A stretch of DNA of 64,000 nucleotides from Sphingobium sp. (GTDB lineage: Bacteria > Pseudomonadota > Alphaproteobacteria > Sphingomonadales > Sphingomonadaceae): positions 55,889 through 119,888 of the forward strand of contig JAGIAA010000005.1 in assembly GCA_017745115.1 (NCBI GenBank). Reading direction: 5' to 3'. The stretch's first letter is position 1. Every line of letters starts with the position of its first letter. Below the pieces are notes generated by a model that did no database searches, was not told the origin of the DNA, and saw only the letters and a list, made by a program, of their open reading frames with translations. This document shows, one piece after another, positions 25,099 through 34,470 of this stretch. Made by a program: the position numbers and the translations under genes.

Positions 25099-25608
25099 GT
25101 GGCGGAAGAGAAGGTTTCGGCAAGGAAAGACGCGACGACGATCAACCCGCGCTCTCTGGAAGACAATGTCGGTGTCCGGCTGATCCGGCTCGCCGAAGTA
25201 TTCGCGCGCCTTGCAAAGATCGGCGTCGAGGAGCCCTGGGGTCTCAGAAACACGGACCTGCGGATCCTCAATACGCTCGACGGCGCCGGCAGTGTCCCGA
25301 TCAGCGAAATTGCGCGGCGGACGCATGTCGACAAGGCATGGATCAGCCGGTCCGTTCGCGAGCTCGTCGAAAAGGGTCTCGTCGATCGGAGCGAAGATCC
25401 GGCGGATTCGCGTGTTTCCCTGGCGATTCTCACGACCGCCGGGCGCGACTTGCTGGATCGCATCAGGCCATCGGTCATTGCGGCCGAGAAGAATGTCCTA
25501 CAAGGGATCGACGAGCACGTGTTCAAGCGGGACTTGAGCCGGCTCCTGGCCAACGTCGAGGACGTCCTCGACGCAGCGGAGCGCCAAGCCGGCCGCAACC
25601 AGTCCTGA
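25099..25608 (+). CDS. MarR-family transcriptional regulator
   Basis: This protein of about 169 residues has a winged-helix core: LRNTDLRILNTLDGAGSVPI, SEIARRTHVDKAWISRSVREL and VEKGLVDRSEDPADSRVSL. The last segment is the MarR wing (D-x-R-x). A GTG at 25099 is chosen because GAAGGAAGA lies upstream and the extended N-terminus (ATG 24988) reads poorly. The protein dimerises through flanking helices. It is in the same direction as the YqcI/YcgG-DUF1989 pair and convergent with the secreted-protein gene, and may control either. A palindrome at 26928-26947 is a candidate site. Confidence 0.85.
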   Translation: MAEEKVSARKDATTINPRSLEDNVGVRLIRLAEVFARLAKIGVEEPWGLRNTDLRILNTLDGAGSVPISEIARRTHVDKAWISRSVRELVEKGLVDRSEDPADSRVSLAILTTAGRDLLDRIRPSVIAAEKNVLQGIDEHVFKRDLSRLLANVEDVLDAAERQAGRNQS

Positions 25609-25623
25609 CTTGTTCGCGCCGAG

Positions 25624-26859
25624 CTACTTCTTTTCGGCGGTCGGGCTCGCTGGGGGAGGGGTGGGAGCAACCCGCGGTGCAACCGGATCGACATCGAACG
25701 GCCGCTCGAAGCGTTCGTTTCCATCCTTGAATTCCGCGATCTCGCCCTTCGCCCTGGCCGCGCGCACGGCCCGCGACGCGCTGACATAGTTGCGCAGCTG
25801 CACATTGCCCTCATGGCAGGCATATTCCGGCATCTCATATTTGTCGTCGCGCGACCATTCGAGCTGGGCCGTCCAGGGCGCGGTGAAGGTCTCCGGATCG
25901 TCATAGGTGATTTCGTAGAGGATCGCGTTGGAGCTGGTCATCGTAAGCTTTTCGACGGCATGCGCCTTCGCGCTCGTCGGAATGGTGTTGCGCGGCGCGC
26001 CGCCGACCATCGTCACGATGACCGGCGCCGCGGCGCGCTTTGACAGATCATGTGTGACGCTGTCGCCCGACTTGATGTTGGTGGTTTCGATGACGAGCGT
26101 CTTGCCGTCCCAATAGGCGCGCGAGTTGCCGAGCCACCCTTCGACGCCGGCCGGCCAGTGCTTCTTCACGTCGCTCTTCGAAACGATCGGGATCACCCGC
26201 GTGGCAAGCATCTCGACCTGGATGACGATATAGCCCGGCGACTGGTAGATGCGCAGGGCGTTGTTATAGCGGTTGGGAAACATGGAGGCGGGGAAACCGC
26301 GCGTGATGCAGCGGTCCCATGTGTCGAAGTCGGCCGGCCCGTCCCATGCCTGACCCGGCACCCAACCGGAGCGACCGGCCTTGAAAAGGGCGTCGCCCTT
26401 CGGCGTCAGAGGGGGCAACTGGCCGTTTTTCGGGCTGACGATGAGCGAGGTCCGCCAGCCGAAGTTCGACGTCTTGATCCAGTCCGCCATGCCCTGCGTG
26501 CCGACCTGCATGCTGATCCCGGCATTTTCGGCCGAATAGGAGGCGTCCGACTTCGCCGCATTTTCCACGCGCTTGGCATGTTCCTCGGCCGTGACCCAGA
26601 TACGGTCCCCGTAGCCCGGCGGCCGCTGGAACAGGATGCGGGCCGTCGTGGGGAATTCATATGGCCAGTTGCCGGTAAAGTCCCAATCGCCCCAGCTGGT
26701 CTTCTTCGGCGTATAGTCGGTCGGCGTCGGCGGAAGCTGCGTCAGGTCTTGTGGCGGCTTTTGAGCGCTTGCGGCTCCGCAGATCGCGAGGGCCGCGGCA
26801 CCCAGGGCAAGGCCTGGGCGCGAGATAAGCAATGCGCGGCGGCGGCGGGCGGTCGACAT
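25624..26859 (-). CDS. Secreted protein of unknown function
   Basis: The 411-residue protein has an N-terminal signal peptide with basic start (STARRRRALLISRPG) and hydrophobic core ending ICGAASAQ. The mature part is rich in Trp, Asp and aromatic residues (TSWGDWDFTGNWPYEFPTT) with a Pro-rich tail (APTPPPASPTAEKK). I do not recognise the family. It looks like the conserved periplasmic proteins of unknown function common in sphingomonads. Its end is 15 bases from the convergent MarR gene. The promoter region (26860-26992) has a strong palindrome. Confidence 0.7.
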   Translation of the reverse strand: MSTARRRRALLISRPGLALGAAALAICGAASAQKPPQDLTQLPPTPTDYTPKKTSWGDWDFTGNWPYEFPTTARILFQRPPGYGDRIWVTAEEHAKRVENAAKSDASYSAENAGISMQVGTQGMADWIKTSNFGWRTSLIVSPKNGQLPPLTPKGDALFKAGRSGWVPGQAWDGPADFDTWDRCITRGFPASMFPNRYNNALRIYQSPGYIVIQVEMLATRVIPIVSKSDVKKHWPAGVEGWLGNSRAYWDGKTLVIETTNIKSGDSVTHDLSKRAAAPVIVTMVGGAPRNTIPTSAKAHAVEKLTMTSSNAILYEITYDDPETFTAPWTAQLEWSRDDKYEMPEYACHEGNVQLRNYVSASRAVRAARAKGEIAEFKDGNERFERPFDVDPVAPRVAPTPPPASPTAEKK

Positions 26860-26927
26860 GCCTCTCTCCCGTGGACTCTATCCAACTGCACGATGTGCCT
26901 GCCGCCATCCTGCCAAGAGATCGTTGT

Positions 26928-26947
26928 CAAAACAACTATATTGTTTG
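26928..26947. promoter_or_regulatory. MarR-type palindrome in the promoter of the secreted-protein gene
   Basis: The AT-rich stretch CAAAACAA-CTATA-TTGTTTG contains an inverted repeat (AACAA at 26931-26935, TTGTT at 26941-26945) typical in length of MarR/TetR operators. It stands 72-86 bases before the start codon of the secreted-protein gene. The nearby MarR gene is the natural candidate but has not been shown to bind. Confidence 0.4.
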
Positions 26948-26992
26948 CGCGCTACCGGCTTTCCAATCAGGCGGCGGAGCTGGGCGTGAGCG

Positions 26993-28408
26993 TCAGCTCT
27001 TCGCCCAGCCGCCGCCGAGCGCGCGGAACAGGTCGATCTGCGCGGCGCTGACGAGCGAGTCCTGCAGGGCGAGCGCGGCTTCGGCCTCACTGAATGTCCG
27101 CTCGGTGTCGAGCAGTTGGAGGCCGTCGATCGCGCCTTCCCTTTGCTGCGCCCGCGCGACCTTGGCGGCCTGTTCCGCGAAATTGCGGGCTGAAAGCAGC
27201 GAGCGGCGGCGGTCGAGCGTGCGGGCATAGGTGGAGAGCGCGGTTTCGGTCTCCTGCAGGGCATTGAGTACCGTGCCGTCGAAGGTTGCAAGCGCGGCCT
27301 GGCTGTCGGCCTTGGCGCCGGCAATGCGCGCGCGCGTCGCGGACGGATTGAGGTTCCAGCTGATCAACGGGCCGAGCAGCCAGCGCAGCGGCCCCGCGCC
27401 GAAGGCGTCCGCGATATTGGGGCCGGTCGATCCGACCGAACCGCCGAGCGAGATCTTCGGATAGAGGTCTGCGGTGGCGACGCCGATCCGGGCGGTGTCG
27501 CCGGCGAGGCGGCGCTCGGCGGCGCGAATGTCGGGACGCCGCGCCAGCAATGCGGCGCCATCGCCCACGGGAAGCGCCTGCGTGACCTCCAGCCCGATGC
27601 TGCGCTGGGCGGCGATCTCGGGAAGCTGGGCCGGCGCGCGGCCGGTCAGGGTCGCGAGACGGAACAAGGCGGCCTGGCGTTCGGCCTCCAGGGCAGGGAT
27701 GTCGGCGGCGCGCTGGTCGCGCAGCGTCAGGACGCGGGCTTCGTCGAGCTGGGTCGCGAAACCGGCGGCATGGCGGCGCTGGGTCAGATCGACCAGCTGG
27801 TCGAGCAGGTCGACGATATGGCGCGCGACCTTGAGCCGGGCGGCTCCGGATGCGGCGTCGGCATAAGCGCGCGTCGTGTCGGCGATGACCGCGATGCGGA
27901 CGGCGTCGGCATCGGCTTCCGCCGCCTGCCAGTCGCCGCGCGCTGCCTCGACGTTACGCTTTACGCGGCCGAACAGGTCGACCTCATAGGAGACGTTGAG
28001 GCCCGCATCGACCGACCAGTCCTCCTGCGGCGCGCCAGGCGCACGCTGGGTGACGGGCACCCGGCCATAAGTGGCGCCCGCGCCAAGACCCGCTTGTGGG
28101 AGACGGTCGGCGCGAGCGCCGGAGAGGGCGGCACGCGCCTTCTCCAGATGAGCGACGGCAACGCGGATGTCCGTGTTCGCTTTCAGCGCATCGTCGATGA
28201 GGCCGTCGAGCACCGGATCGTTGTAGAGCTTCCACCAGTCGGCAGCGACGGGTGCGGCCGCAACGGCGGGGCTCTGGGAAAGGAAGGGACCGGATGCCGC
28301 CGCAGGGGCAATAGGTGCGACATAGTCCGGCCCCGCCGCGCAGGCCGAAAGGGCCAGCGCGGAAAGGGAAACAAGGGCAAAACGGGGGGCGAAGCGAGCG
28401 AGTTTCAT
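26993..28408 (-). CDS. Outer-membrane efflux lipoprotein (OprM/NodT family)
   Basis: The 471-residue protein has a lipoprotein signal with lipobox LSAC (SLSALALSAC) and TolC-type efflux structure. Tandem helical repeats include AHLEKARAALSGARADRLPQ and LAGDTARIGVATADLYPKISL. The length is normal for NodT/OprM. It forms the outer-membrane duct of the tripartite pump encoded with it. It lies 11 bases after the RND permease gene, so all are co-transcribed. Confidence 0.93.
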   Translation of the reverse strand: MKLARFAPRFALVSLSALALSACAAGPDYVAPIAPAAASGPFLSQSPAVAAAPVAADWWKLYNDPVLDGLIDDALKANTDIRVAVAHLEKARAALSGARADRLPQAGLGAGATYGRVPVTQRAPGAPQEDWSVDAGLNVSYEVDLFGRVKRNVEAARGDWQAAEADADAVRIAVIADTTRAYADAASGAARLKVARHIVDLLDQLVDLTQRRHAAGFATQLDEARVLTLRDQRAADIPALEAERQAALFRLATLTGRAPAQLPEIAAQRSIGLEVTQALPVGDGAALLARRPDIRAAERRLAGDTARIGVATADLYPKISLGGSVGSTGPNIADAFGAGPLRWLLGPLISWNLNPSATRARIAGAKADSQAALATFDGTVLNALQETETALSTYARTLDRRRSLLSARNFAEQAAKVARAQQREGAIDGLQLLDTERTFSEAEAALALQDSLVSAAQIDLFRALGGGWAKS

Positions 28409-28419
28409 GGGTCTGGCTC

Positions 28420-31400
28420 CTATTCCGCAGGCTGCAGGGAGAGTTCGCCCTGGTTCCCGCTGGTGGGCCGGCCGCGCAGGCGGGCGATGCGATCGCCCAA
28501 TGCGCGGCTGACGACATAGAAAGTGGGGGTGAAGATCAGGCCGAACGCCGTCACGCCGAGCATGCCGAAGAAGACGGCCGTACCAAGCGCCTGCCGGAGT
28601 TCCGCGCCCGCGCCGGTGGCAATGACCAGCGGGACCGAGCCCAGGATGAAGGCGAAGCTCGTCATCAGGATCGGCCGCAGGCGCTGCCGGGCGGCGTGGA
28701 CGGCGGCATCGATGGGCGAAAGCCCATGGACGTCCTCGCCCTGCCGCGCGAACTCGACGATCAGGATCGCATTCTTGGCGGCAAGCGCCACGAGCACGAT
28801 CATGCCGATCTGCGTGAGGACATTATTGTCCATGCCGCGCAGGTTGATGCCCGCCATGGCCGCCAGCACCGACATCGGCACGATCAGGATGATCGCAAGC
28901 GGCATGACCAGGCTCTCATATTGCGCGGCCAGCACCAGGAAGACGAGCAGGACGGCAAGGCCGAACACGACGCCCGCGGTGTTGCCGGCATATTTCTGCT
29001 GATAGGCGATGCCGGTCCATTCGGTCTCGTAGCCGCGCTCCAGTGCCTGTGCGGCGACCTTCTCCATCGCGGCCAGCGACTGGCCGGACGAATAGCCGGG
29101 CGCGGTATCACCATCGACCGAAACGGCCGGGTGGAGATTGTAGCGCTCGACGCGGTACGGGCCGGTCTTGTCCTGGAAGGTTGCGAGCGATCCGATCGGG
29201 ACCATCGTGCCGAAGTCCGACCGAGTCTCCAGATTGGCAATGTCGGCAGACGTGCGGCGGAAGGGTTCGTCGGCCTGGGCGGTCACATGATAGGTGCGGC
29301 CGAGCAGGTTGAAATCGTTGACGAACGCACTGCCGAGATAGACCTGCAGCGTGTCGAACACGCGCTCCGGCGGCACGCCGAGCATCTGCGCCTTGTTGCG
29401 ATCGATATCGGCGAAGACGCGGGGCGTGTTGGTGTCGAAGAAGGTGTAGACATAGGACAGGCCGGGCGTGCCATTGGCTTTGCCGAGCACGCCATAGGCG
29501 GCCTGTTCGAGCGCCTTGTAGCCCTTGCCCTCGGTGTCCTCGATCATCATGCGGAAGCCGCCGGCCGAGCCGATGCCGCGGATGAGCGGAGGCTTGACGA
29601 TCATGAGGCGCGCCTCGTTGATGTCGGCGGTCGCCTTGGTGGCTTCGGCGATGAGCTTGTCGATCGTCTGTCCCTTGGCTGCACGATCCTTGAAGTCGTC
29701 GAGCACCCAATAAGCGGCGGCCGAGGACGCAGCACGGGTCTCGGATGGGCCGTCGAAGCCGGAGAGCATGACGGTGCCCTTGACGCCCGGGATCTTGAGG
29801 ACGCGGTCGGCGACCTTCTTCATGACAGCGTCGGTGCGTGCCGTGGACGAGCCGGGCGGCAGCTGGATGACGGTCAGGAAGTAGGCCTGGTCCTGCGCCG
29901 GGATGAAGCCCGTGGGCGTGTACCAGAGCGCAAAGCCAGTGAGACCGATCAGGGCCACATAGGCGCCCATGACGCGCCGGGGCATCTGCGCCAGCCGTGC
30001 CGTAAGACGGCCATAGCCTTCGCTCATCCGCTCGAAGGCGGTGTTGAAGCGATGACCGGCGGCCTCGACGATCCGGTGTGCACGCGCACGCAGGCTGTGA
30101 TCGCTCGACGCCGGCTCGTGCGGACGCAGCATGAGCGCCGCCAGGGCAGGCGAGAGGGTGAGCGACAGCACCAGCGAGATGACCGTGGCCGCCGAGATGG
30201 TGATGGCGAACTGCTGGTAGAACGCACCCGAGAGACCGCTCATGAACAGCGTGGGCACGAACACGGCGCAGAGCACCAGCACGATGGCAATGAGCGCTGC
30301 GCCCACCTCGTCCATCGAGACGCGTGCGGCCTGGAGCGGCGTCATGCCTTCCTCGAGATTGCGCTCGACATTCTCGACCACGACGATGGCGTCGTCGACG
30401 ACGATACCGATGGCGAGGACCAGTCCGAACAGCGACAGGTTGTTGAGCGAGAGGCCCAGCATCGCCAGCACCGCGAAAGTGCCGATCAGCGAGACGGGGA
30501 TGGCGAGCACCGGGATCAGGGCCGCCCGCCACTTCTGCAGGAACACGATGATCACGAGCACGACCAGCACGACCGCTTCGAGCAGGGTGTGGACGACGGC
30601 ATCGACGGACTGCTGGATGAACTCGGTCGGGTTGTAGACGATCTTATATTCAAGGCCCTTGGGGAAATCCTTGGCCAGCGTCTCCATCTCCGCCTTCACG
30701 CTCTCGGCAGATGCGAGCGCATTGCTGCCCGGACGCTGGAAGATCGGGATGATGACCGAGTCATCCTTGTTGAGATAGGCCGAGGTGCCATAGTCGTCGG
30801 CGCCGATCTCGACGCGCGCGACATCGCCGACCTTGACTTGGCGGCCCTGGGCGTCGGTGCGGATCACGACGTTGGCGAACTGCTGCGGGTCGGTGAACCG
30901 GCCCTGCGTCTCGACATTGAGCTGGAAGGCGCTGCCCGGTGCCGGCGGCTGGCCGAGCGTGCCCGAGGCGACCTGGACGTTCTGCGCGCGCAGTGCCGCG
31001 ACGATGTCGCCACCCGTCAGGTTGAGTGCCGCCGCGCGGCGGGGATCGATCCAGATGCGCATGGCGAGATCGCGCGAGCCGAAGAGCTGCACGTCGCCGA
31101 CGCCGTCGAGACGGGCGAGGCGGTCCTTGATGCGGGTCTGCGCGTAGTTGGACAGATAGGCGCGATCGAGCGAGTTGTCCGGCGAGATCAGGTTCACGAC
31201 CAGCAGGAAGTCCGGCGAGGTCTTCTTGGTCACGACACCCAGGCGCTGCACCTCCTGCGGCAGGCGGGGCATGGCGATGGCGACGCGGTTCTGCACCAGC
31301 ACCTGCGCGGCATCGAGATCGGTGCCGGTCTTGAAGGTGGCGGTGACGACGACGCGCCCGTCGCCTGTCGACTGCGAGGAGACATAGAGCATGTTCTCGA

Positions 31401-31620
31401 CGCCGTTGATCTCCTGCTCGATCGGCGTGGCGACCGTTTCCGCGACCGTCTCGGCCGAGGCGCCGGGATAGGCGGCGGTCACCGTCACGGTTGGCGGCAC
31501 GATCTCGGGATATTGCGAGACGGGCAGGAAGAAATAGCTGACGAGGCCGACGATCGTGATGACTGCGGCGATCACGGCCGCGAAGATCGGCCGATCGATG
31601 AAGAAACGGGAGAAGCGCAT
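28420..31620 (-). CDS. RND efflux permease, HAE1 (AcrB/MexB) family
   Basis: The 1066-residue protein starts MRFSRFFIDRPIFAAVIAA, the canonical HAE1 N-terminus, with GIVVDDAIVVVENVERNLEEG (proton-relay Asp pair in TM4). Two periplasmic halves and 12 predicted membrane helices are present. The start at 31620 fits the usual RND start; longer upstream frames add non-conserved residues. It pumps drugs or other amphiphiles from the periplasm using the proton gradient. The MFP gene is 26 bases upstream in the transcript. Confidence 0.97.
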   Translation of the reverse strand: MRFSRFFIDRPIFAAVIAAVITIVGLVSYFFLPVSQYPEIVPPTVTVTAAYPGASAETVAETVATPIEQEINGVENMLYVSSQSTGDGRVVVTATFKTGTDLDAAQVLVQNRVAIAMPRLPQEVQRLGVVTKKTSPDFLLVVNLISPDNSLDRAYLSNYAQTRIKDRLARLDGVGDVQLFGSRDLAMRIWIDPRRAAALNLTGGDIVAALRAQNVQVASGTLGQPPAPGSAFQLNVETQGRFTDPQQFANVVIRTDAQGRQVKVGDVARVEIGADDYGTSAYLNKDDSVIIPIFQRPGSNALASAESVKAEMETLAKDFPKGLEYKIVYNPTEFIQQSVDAVVHTLLEAVVLVVLVIIVFLQKWRAALIPVLAIPVSLIGTFAVLAMLGLSLNNLSLFGLVLAIGIVVDDAIVVVENVERNLEEGMTPLQAARVSMDEVGAALIAIVLVLCAVFVPTLFMSGLSGAFYQQFAITISAATVISLVLSLTLSPALAALMLRPHEPASSDHSLRARAHRIVEAAGHRFNTAFERMSEGYGRLTARLAQMPRRVMGAYVALIGLTGFALWYTPTGFIPAQDQAYFLTVIQLPPGSSTARTDAVMKKVADRVLKIPGVKGTVMLSGFDGPSETRAASSAAAYWVLDDFKDRAAKGQTIDKLIAEATKATADINEARLMIVKPPLIRGIGSAGGFRMMIEDTEGKGYKALEQAAYGVLGKANGTPGLSYVYTFFDTNTPRVFADIDRNKAQMLGVPPERVFDTLQVYLGSAFVNDFNLLGRTYHVTAQADEPFRRTSADIANLETRSDFGTMVPIGSLATFQDKTGPYRVERYNLHPAVSVDGDTAPGYSSGQSLAAMEKVAAQALERGYETEWTGIAYQQKYAGNTAGVVFGLAVLLVFLVLAAQYESLVMPLAIILIVPMSVLAAMAGINLRGMDNNVLTQIGMIVLVALAAKNAILIVEFARQGEDVHGLSPIDAAVHAARQRLRPILMTSFAFILGSVPLVIATGAGAELRQALGTAVFFGMLGVTAFGLIFTPTFYVVSRALGDRIARLRGRPTSGNQGELSLQPAE

Positions 31621-31645
31621 GGGATTCCTCCTGGAATCTGCGTGA

Positions 31646-32908
31646 TTAGTGCGCGAAGCTGGCTTGGCCGGCCGGCGCCATAGCGCTGTCGGCCTGCGGT
31701 GCTTGCGTTGTGTCTGGAACGATCTTGCCGGGCTTGGCATCGACCTTCCCGCCAGGGGCCGCCATCTGCGTGCCGACGACGACGACGCGGTCGGTCGGCG
31801 CGATGCCGGAGCGGATCACGCGCAGACCATCGATGACGGGGCCGAGCACGACCGGCTTGGGCACGACGGTGCCGTCCTTGCCGACGGTCAGCAGCAGCTT
31901 GCGCGTCTGGTCGGTCTGGATGGCAGTGTCGGGCACTAGGAGCGCGTTGACCTTGGCACCGGTGGCGAGGCGCATGTTGCCGAACATGCCGGGCGTCAGG
32001 AACATGTCCTTGTTCTGCAGCACGGCGCGGGCCCGGATCGTGCCGGAGCGGGGATCGAGGCCGTTGTCGGTGAAGTCGAGCGTGCCCTTCCAGCGATAGG
32101 CAGATTCATCCTGAAGCTTGATCTCCACCGGCGCGCCCTGGCCGGCGTTGGCACGCTTGGCCTTGAGGAAGAGCGCTTCGGATCCGTCGAAGCTGAAATA
32201 GATGGGATCGAGCGCGTTGATCGTGGTGAGTAACGTGCCGGCCGGGCCGTCGCCGGCGGATACGAGATTGCCCGCGTCGATGCGCCGATCCGAGATGCGG
32301 CCGCCGATCGGTGCGCGAACGGTCGCGAACTCGACGTCGAGCGCGCGGGAGCGAACGCGGGCCTGGGCCCCGGCGAGCGCGGCGTTGGCCGCTTGTACGC
32401 GGGCCTTCAGGCGATCGACCTCGCTCTGCGCGACAGCATCAGCCGAGACGAGGCGAAGCGCGCGGTCGAGGTCGGCCTTGGCAAGAGCGAGATCGCTCTG
32501 CGCCGTTGCAACGCCCGCATTCGCTTCGGCCAGCGCCGCCTGGAACGGGCGCGGATCGATGGTGAAGAGCGGCTGGCCGGCGCGAACGATCTGGCCGTCG
32601 GTGAAATGGATGGCGACGATCTGGCCCGAGACGCGCGGGCGCACCTCGACCGATTTGATCGCCTCGAAGCGGCCGATATAGTCGTCCCACAGCATGACTT
32701 CGCGGGCGAGCGGCTGCGAGACCTGCACGACCGGAGTCGGCATGGCCTGCGGCGCGGGGGCACCACTATGCGTCCAGTAATAGCCGCCGGCAATGGCGAG
32801 CACGGGGAGGGCAATCCACGCCAGACGGCGGCGGAGCGAAGAGCCTTGCGGCTGGTCAAGGGTCACGTCCTGCGCGTCGGCGCGGGTGAAGCTTTGCGGC
32901 ATGTTCAT
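31646..32908 (-). CDS. RND periplasmic adaptor subunit (MFP)
   Basis: The 420-residue protein has an N-terminal membrane anchor (LAWIALPVLAIAGGYYW), then the biotinyl/lipoyl-like half-motifs VEVRPRVSGQIVAIHFTDGQ and RIDAGNLVSAG. A coiled-coil hairpin with A-rich helices lies between them, and a beta-barrel and membrane-proximal domain follow. It links the permease and the outer-membrane channel. Its start overlaps the end of the previous gene by four bases. The tail is rich in Ala, Asp and Pro. Confidence 0.95.
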   Translation of the reverse strand: MNMPQSFTRADAQDVTLDQPQGSSLRRRLAWIALPVLAIAGGYYWTHSGAPAPQAMPTPVVQVSQPLAREVMLWDDYIGRFEAIKSVEVRPRVSGQIVAIHFTDGQIVRAGQPLFTIDPRPFQAALAEANAGVATAQSDLALAKADLDRALRLVSADAVAQSEVDRLKARVQAANAALAGAQARVRSRALDVEFATVRAPIGGRISDRRIDAGNLVSAGDGPAGTLLTTINALDPIYFSFDGSEALFLKAKRANAGQGAPVEIKLQDESAYRWKGTLDFTDNGLDPRSGTIRARAVLQNKDMFLTPGMFGNMRLATGAKVNALLVPDTAIQTDQTRKLLLTVGKDGTVVPKPVVLGPVIDGLRVIRSGIAPTDRVVVVGTQMAAPGGKVDAKPGKIVPDTTQAPQADSAMAPAGQASFAH

Positions 32909-33312
32909 CGACGAATCCTTTGGAAGGACGCGGCGCGCTCGCGGCCCACATGGGCGAGCATCGCGTCATATTGATCGGTGGAATATCCGGCGGAGAGGAA
33001 GGCGCCGACTTCGCTGCCGGCGACATTGTAGCCATGGTGCCAGCTCAGCACCGCGATGCGCCGCAGGGCCTCGAGCCGGGGATCGGACAGAGGGCGCTGG
33101 CGCTCGAAGCCGAACAACAGGCGCAAGAACCCCATGAACTCGGACTCTTCCCGCAGCGAGGAGAGACGATCCTGCCTCGCGAGCCGGATGATCGTCCATT
33201 CGCGCTGGCTGAAACCGACACCGGCATCGTTCGCGGCACGCGCCGGCGAAGCGGCGAGGGAGGGCAGTGTGGCGAAGCCGGGCTCCGCGAAGTCGAGATA
33301 GGCCATGGTCAT
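32905..33312 (-). CDS. Small conserved protein of the RND operon
   Basis: This 135-residue protein begins MTMAYLDFAEPGFATLPSL and has a middle helical part with REWTIIRLARQDRLSSLREE and GFLRLLFGFERQRPL. The start at 33312 is preferred because GGAGGGAGAC (SD) stands directly upstream. I recognise no domain. It is the first gene of the pump operon, after the TetR gene on the same strand, and overlaps the MFP gene by four bases. This position suggests an accessory or regulatory role. Confidence 0.7.
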   Translation of the reverse strand: MTMAYLDFAEPGFATLPSLAASPARAANDAGVGFSQREWTIIRLARQDRLSSLREESEFMGFLRLLFGFERQRPLSDPRLEALRRIAVLSWHHGYNVAGSEVGAFLSAGYSTDQYDAMLAHVGRERAASFQRIRR

Positions 33313-33532
33313 GTCTCCCTCCGTCGGCTGGGCGCAGGACGCGGAAAGGCTTTTCCGGAAGCGCCTGGCGCCCCGGACTGCCGCATCTCGAACGCAGTCG
33401 GTCGATCCCGGAAGGGCGCGCATGGATTGCGCCCGCCGAGTTGTGAAACCTGTGTTGCTATGTCCGGTGAGTTTGGAACCGTCCGAGCCTATTGCGACTC
33501 AGGTAGGTCCCCACTCCCTGTTCTGTACTGAC

Positions 33533-33579
33533 CGGTATATAAACCGATGTCGATACCGTCAAGGCGTATTTTTATACCG
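33533..33579. promoter_or_regulatory. Candidate TetR operator upstream of the RND operon
   Basis: CGGTAT (33533-33538) with ATACCG (33553-33558) and a further ATACCG (33574-33579) lie between the TetR gene and the RND operon. The CGGTATATAA core is repeated exactly just upstream of the TetR gene (34231-34240), as expected if one repressor controls both. No binding data are available. Confidence 0.5.
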
Positions 33580-33621
33580 TTCGATATTTTTTCGCAACGC
33601 AACAAAGCCCAAACGTGGAAT

Positions 33622-34224
33622 TTATTTGCTGGGCCACATGGCCAACGTCGTCTCCACCACGCCTTCCAGCTCCTGGCGCGTGGATCCCGCACCGGCCTGC
33701 ACCGACATGCCTTGCAGCACCGCCATCAGATATTTGGTGATGGCCTCGGCATTGGCAGGGCCAGTGAAATCGCCCTCGTCGATGGCGCGTTGCATGCGGT
33801 CGACGCAGGCTTCATGCACCACGCGACTGCGCTTCAACACTTCTTCGCGGATGCACTCGGCTTCCGAACCGCAAGCGGTGGAACTGATGACGCCCAGACA
33901 GCCTCGTGGTTCACGCTCGCCACTGATGGTTGCGAGCGCGCCTTCCAAAAGCCACTTGGCGACGGCACGGGCTGTCGGCTGTTCGAGAGCCTGGCCGACA
34001 TAGGCCATTTTCTCGCGCTCGTAGAGATCGAGCGCCTGACGGAAGAGCTGCTCCTTATTGCCGAAGGCGGCATAGAGACTCGGGCGCGTGATACCCATCG
34101 CGTCGGTCAGGTCCGACAGCGATGTGCCTTCATAGCCCTTGCTCCAGAAAAGGCGCAGGGCCGTGGCCAGCGCGTTGTCGACGCAAAATTCGCGGGGGCG
34201 ACCTCTAAGTGCAGTTTGTTCCAT
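33622..34224 (-). CDS. TetR-family repressor of the RND operon
   Basis: The 200-residue protein has the N-terminal HTH (ALRLFWSKGYEGTSLSDLTD, AMGITRPSLYAAFGNKEQLF) of TetR regulators followed by a helical ligand domain containing a GCLGV turn. It is full length. It lies directly upstream of the pump operon on the same strand, the usual position of pump repressors. A shared CGGTATATAA motif before both transcripts supports auto- and cross-regulation. The ligand is unknown. Confidence 0.92.
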   Translation of the reverse strand: MEQTALRGRPREFCVDNALATALRLFWSKGYEGTSLSDLTDAMGITRPSLYAAFGNKEQLFRQALDLYEREKMAYVGQALEQPTARAVAKWLLEGALATISGEREPRGCLGVISSTACGSEAECIREEVLKRSRVVHEACVDRMQRAIDEGDFTGPANAEAITKYLMAVLQGMSVQAGAGSTRQELEGVVETTLAMWPSK

Positions 34225-34230
34225 ATCGAG

Positions 34231-34240
34231 CGGTATATAA
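34231..34240. promoter_or_regulatory. CGGTATATAA motif next to the TetR start
   Basis: The ten-base motif CGGTATATAA (34231-34240) lies 7 bases upstream of the TetR start codon and is identical to one at 33533-33542 before the pump operon. It is a likely operator half. Confidence 0.45.
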
Positions 34241-34470
34241 TTTATCGCGCGGCACTTGTCGAGAGGGGCGTTAATATGGCGTCGGAGGCGTGAATTATGC
34301 CGGGATTGCCCTCCAAAACCGCTCGATAGCCGCTGTTCACGACCGACCCGGGATCGCCAGGCTTAAACCCCGACCCAGCTCGTGCGGGAAGCCAGCACGA
34401 CCGTGTGCGTGCGGTCCCTGCACCGTGCGGCGACGGTCGCCGTCGGGACACGCTGAAGCGCTTCAGACGC

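Noticed and set aside
28315..31683. Very long open frame opposite the RND permease gene (over 1100 codons)
   Set aside because: It is a GC-rich antisense shadow. The product is His-, Asp- and Arg-rich low-complexity sequence, and the opposite strand encodes a textbook RND permease.
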